DNA of 64,000 nucleotides from Gymnogyps californianus (lineage: Eukaryota > Chordata > Aves > Accipitriformes > Cathartidae): positions 28,935,437-28,999,436 of the forward strand of contig NC_059500.1 of NCBI RefSeq assembly GCF_018139145.2. The letters run 5' to 3'. A program made the position numbers and the translations under genes. Under the pieces are notes generated by a model. That model was not told the DNA's origin, did not search any database, and worked only from the letters and a program-made list of their open reading frames with translations. This document shows, piece by piece, positions 61,015 through 64,000 of this stretch. Numbering within the stretch: position 1 is the stretch's first letter; each line of letters starts with the position of its first letter.

Positions 61015-61040
61015 ATACAGATCACCACCCTGGGTTCCAG

Positions 61041-61440
61041 CAACGTCTCCCGCTCGCTCCATCGGCCAGTGGGTGCACACGTGGCTTTTCGGATTGGCGC
61101 TGTTTATAACCCAGTCTCCGCCTCCAGTCTCTCTTCCTATGCTAATTATCTTGCATGCGCGCTCTGTTGTTCTGGTACTTTCTAGAAAGGGGTTGGGGGG
61201 GGGGGGGGGGCTCTAGTGATTTCGATCCCCCCTCCCTTCTGTCAGAAACGCAGGTGTAAAGCTGTCTCAAACTCATTCTTTAGGTAGTCGCCCAAGATAA
61301 GAAAATCGGCCCGAGAAAAGTGCCACCCTGCCTCCGCCAGATCCCCTCTTCTCACCGCTCCTTTTCTCCTTAATGGGTCGACATTCCTTTCCGCCGAGTG
61401 TTTGAGATATTAACCCTTTCGTTTCAGTCTCTTACGAGAA
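61041..61440. promoter_or_regulatory. CpG-rich promoter-like region, direction uncertain
   Basis: CpG dinucleotides are rare elsewhere but about ten fall in the first 130 bp here, with more through GTCGCCC, ATCGGCCCGAG, CCGCCGAG and TTCGTTTC. Motifs include an E-box CACGTG (61078-61083), inverted CCAAT ATTGG (61093-61097), TATA-like TTTATAA on plus or TTATAAA on minus (61103-61109), TCCGCCTCC as a GC-box-like site (about 61117), an octamer variant ATGCTAAT and TAATTA (61139-61148), and an NRF1-like GCATGCGC (61153-61160). On the minus strand the order homeobox/NRF1, GC box, TATA, start near 61075 is plausible for a leftward gene. A rightward gene is also possible. No first exon could be identified. 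Confidence 0.5.
61195..61210 (+). repeat. G16 homopolymer
   Basis: An uninterrupted run of 16 G after GGGGTT, inside the CpG-rich region. Length is prone to sequencing error. Confidence 0.75.
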
Positions 61441-61627
61441 ACCAGCAAAATACTTAGAGAAACCTGGAGAAAGAAAGGATCTTGTGGAAAGAACTTTTTC
61501 CAACCACGTTTTGTTAGCACAACATTATAATGTTGTATGTAAGGCAATAAAAAAGAAAGGATGACCCCTCACACCAGAGAAGAAGAAATATGAACTAGAT
61601 GAAATTTTAAGTGACTTTTTTTTAACT

Positions 61628-61647
61628 GGGGGGGGGGTGGGGGGGGG
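61628..61647 (+). repeat. G10-T-G9 tract
   Basis: Ten G, one T and nine G in a row in an AT-rich context. Potential G-quadruplex or assembly-prone tract. Confidence 0.75.
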
Positions 61648-63006
61648 CCAGAATATTATTTTGAGGGTCTTAAAAAATGTAGTTTGTTTCTGGCTTCATT
61701 TTCAACAGGAAGAAAACCGACAAAGGATTACAAAAAGCTCAGGATGCATCATTATTGGTACTGGTGTTGCTCAAAACAAAATGTTACCTTGCAACATGCT
61801 GATTTTAAAACAATAAATAAATGCTTAAAATGCATTAAAACCTTTTTTTTAGGACACATAAAAATCTATTTAGTCTCAAATTGAACTTCTTTGGTTTGCC
61901 TCCCATACAATTAATGGACTGACTATACTAATTTTTAAAAAGTGTTTTGCTTCTCATCAAATCCTGAGTTATTGATACAGAGCTGATTACTTTTCACAGG
62001 TTTGGAAGACTGTTACAAAGACACAGCAGAAATTTAACTGAATTGAACATGGAAATATACAGTTAGTTTCTACCAACTACAATTAAAATTTTTTTCTTTC
62101 CTTAGCATTATTAAGGTCATGGCTGAGCCATCAAAATCTTTCTTCCTTGTATTTCAGCTATTTACTTTTTTCTCTATCTCTGTTAAATGAAAGCCACTTG
62201 TATCTAATGAACTATTTTAATTCATACTTCAGTTGTGGAACTTGCTGCCATAGGATTTTGTCAGAATTGTAAGTGGTCTCAGAAAGGGATTAAATGCTGT
62301 AGTGAAGCATATGTTTATTCCTGAGTACTTTAACACATGTAGATATGATGATAGTCCAGATATTTCAGTGCAGGAAGCTTTTTAACGCGGCTTTTGGTGG
62401 AAGTTGAGGATGCATAATAAAAGAAAAAGTCACTTTGCACTTCGCTTACACGTCTGTTGTAGGCTGCAACTGGAAACAGGATACACAATTAAGGGACTTT
62501 TAATTTGATTCAAGAAAGCTGGTTTTGTGTTCACAGCTGGATGGTGGCAGCCCCTTAATCTTTACTGCAATACATTCCTTTTCTGTGTTTGATATATTGT
62601 GGCTACATAGTTTGATCAGATATTAGAAAGGATTGTCTGTTTTCTGCCAGCTTTGGACGTTACAGAGATCTTCAGGATACAGACTTGGTATTTAAATTTT
62701 TATATCAGGTTCTCTCAATACTGCGGATACTACCTCTTTCATAGCCACATCATTATTTATTACTGCAATAAAGCAGGGAATAGTCTTCATCCAGCCAGAA
62801 ACAGTGGTATTATGATATTTCCATCCTCAAAGTACAGGGAATGGATCTGCTTCTCTTTCCTCAGAAACAATCAGCTGAAAAAGGGTAGCTTTCATCCAGG
62901 CTTGATTTGGTGTAGTGCAAACAATGAATGCAGTGGAAACAGTGAGATCTGTCAGCATTTCCATCATTACTCAGACTTTCACATCAAGTGGAATTGCCAG
63001 GAGGCT

Positions 63007-63040
63007 GAAAACTGTATAGATATAGAAAACTGTATAGAAG
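63007..63040. repeat. 18-bp tandem duplication
   Basis: GAAAACTGTATAGATATA is followed directly by GAAAACTGTATAGAAG, period 18, 14 identical leading bases. Confidence 0.88.
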
Positions 63041-64000
63041 CTGCTTCTCAGAATTATCTTCATAATTCTGGTCTGCTGTTTAGTTTTTCCAACACCAGGA
63101 AAGAACAGAAGAAATTCAAAGGTTCAGGCCAAAAAAGCCCAGCTCCTTGTGCGCTTGCCCAGGAAGATTTTTGTTTCAGATAAAGATAATGATTACAATG
63201 ATGATGATGGTAATAATGACAGGTCAAACATTTTTTCCCTTTTTTTTTTAGATATAATTTCTCTCTGTGGTGCCTGTTCTGCCAGGCAGAAGGACTAGGT
63301 GTTGTAAAAGAATTTTCTTTTGTTGGTTGCTCCATGTGGTGGGATGACCCTGCTGTGGACCCACAGGAAATCTCCAATCATTTTGTAGTCTTCCTCCCAT
63401 TGTCCTGTCTTCAATGCATTGGAAAACACATATTCATTGTAATTCTTCTTCCTAGATATTGTTTGTCTTTGCTATGGGTGCTGGAAAGGAACTGAATCTG
63501 TGGTCTGTTTGAATGCGGAAGAATAATTTATTTCTTTTTGTGTTTGATTTCTGTAGCGAATTGGATCAAAAATGTTAAAAATTGAGATTTAGCACCTTCA
63601 GGGAGGTCCCTTTCTTTCTGCTTCGGTATGTTCCTATGAATTGTTCTTAGTGTTCAACTCACCATAAGCAACTAATGCTTTTCATGACAGAGACTCTTCC
63701 TCTCCTACCCAGCAATATAGACACCACTGCAAAAAAGTGAATTAAGCTTGAGTTTTGACCTTTCAGAAATGTTGCAGAAGATTCTGCAGTAAAAAAGAAG
63801 TCCCAGTTAGAAATGTCAGATTCTTAGTTTCAAAATGGTCAAAATGAACATATTGCACTCATACCAAGGCTTTTTCCAGATTTCCACTCAAGATTATTTA
63901 TTCCTCTCCCTGAAATGACATGTCTGTACATTATATTTTTGCTTCTGGTACTTTGGAGTTTCTGGGTTCGAAACTATTTGGTTGGAAAATGTCCTGCCAA

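Larger units (their letters stand above)
61441..64000. other. AT-rich intergenic or intronic sequence, nothing assignable
   Basis: No gene recognised. The longest open frame of the window, 176 codons at 62653-63183 (plus), begins at TTG and contains an 18-bp tandem duplication; no known domain. Splice-acceptor-like stretches (CTTTCCTTAG near 62105, TTGTATTTCAG near 62158) occur, but exons cannot be supported by eye. A short ATG/GAT repeat lies near 63198-63209. Confidence 0.5.

Noticed and set aside
1..64000. CRISPR array, tRNA or rRNA genes, bacterial-type operons
   Set aside because: No regularly spaced repeats, no tRNA A/B-box pair with a cloverleaf, and no ribosomal motif were seen; the repeat content is avian.

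Overview
This window looks like avian nuclear DNA, most likely from a neognath bird. The evidence is two chicken-repeat-1 (CR1) LINE copies in sense orientation, one ending in the diagnostic ATTCTGTG-like 3' tail, together with several solo LTRs of families typical of bird endogenous retroviruses, and a few very old MIR/L3-like fragments of the kind shared by amniotes. Base composition is moderately AT-rich with few CpGs, apart from one CpG-dense stretch near 61.04-61.44 kb. I found no intact protein-coding gene. The longest open frames (about 176, 158, 143, 140 and 140 codons) lack ATG starts, lie in repeats, or show no recognisable domain. I found no tRNA, rRNA or CRISPR array. The window is best read as intergenic or intronic DNA shaped by retroelements.

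Layout. 0-1 kb: a broken, multi-frame minus-strand stretch that weakly resembles the env gene of an endogenous retrovirus and runs off the left edge. 2.27-2.7 kb: a GC-rich, CpG-poor block. 7.4-8.1 kb: an ancient MIR/L3-like fragment, then a minus-strand LTR of family A (TGTYGTGGTTTAACCCC end). 8-35 kb: unannotatable sequence with several short exact-period tandem duplications, a G-quadruplex-like tract and one more old SINE/LINE fragment. 35.7-37.8 kb: a block of homeodomain-like motifs next to a truncated family B LTR, then two more ancient fragments. 42.7 kb: a 55-bp family A 'mini-LTR' that keeps both termini and is flanked by a perfect 5-bp target-site duplication. 43.7-44.6 kb: two exact POU octamers in an identical 13-mer. 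47.8-50.5 kb: a long CR1 copy interrupted by a complete 593-bp family A LTR. 55.6-55.9 kb: a CR1 3' end. 57.55-58.2 kb: a family B LTR expanded by about 210 bp of AT-rich microsatellite. 61.0-61.45 kb: a CpG-rich region with E-box, CCAAT, TATA-like, homeobox and NRF1-like motifs, the best promoter candidate in the window.

The features do not form an operon or pathway. Their relations are those of insertion history: CR1 first, an LTR inserted into it later, and LTR copies collapsing to solo, truncated and mini forms. The most unusual items are the 55-bp mini-LTR with its target-site duplication, the nested LTR-in-CR1 structure, the 17-nt R/U5 core shared by two otherwise different LTR families, and the CpG-rich promoter-like region in an otherwise gene-poor window. 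All calls come from reading the sequence and from remembered family consensus features; no search was run.
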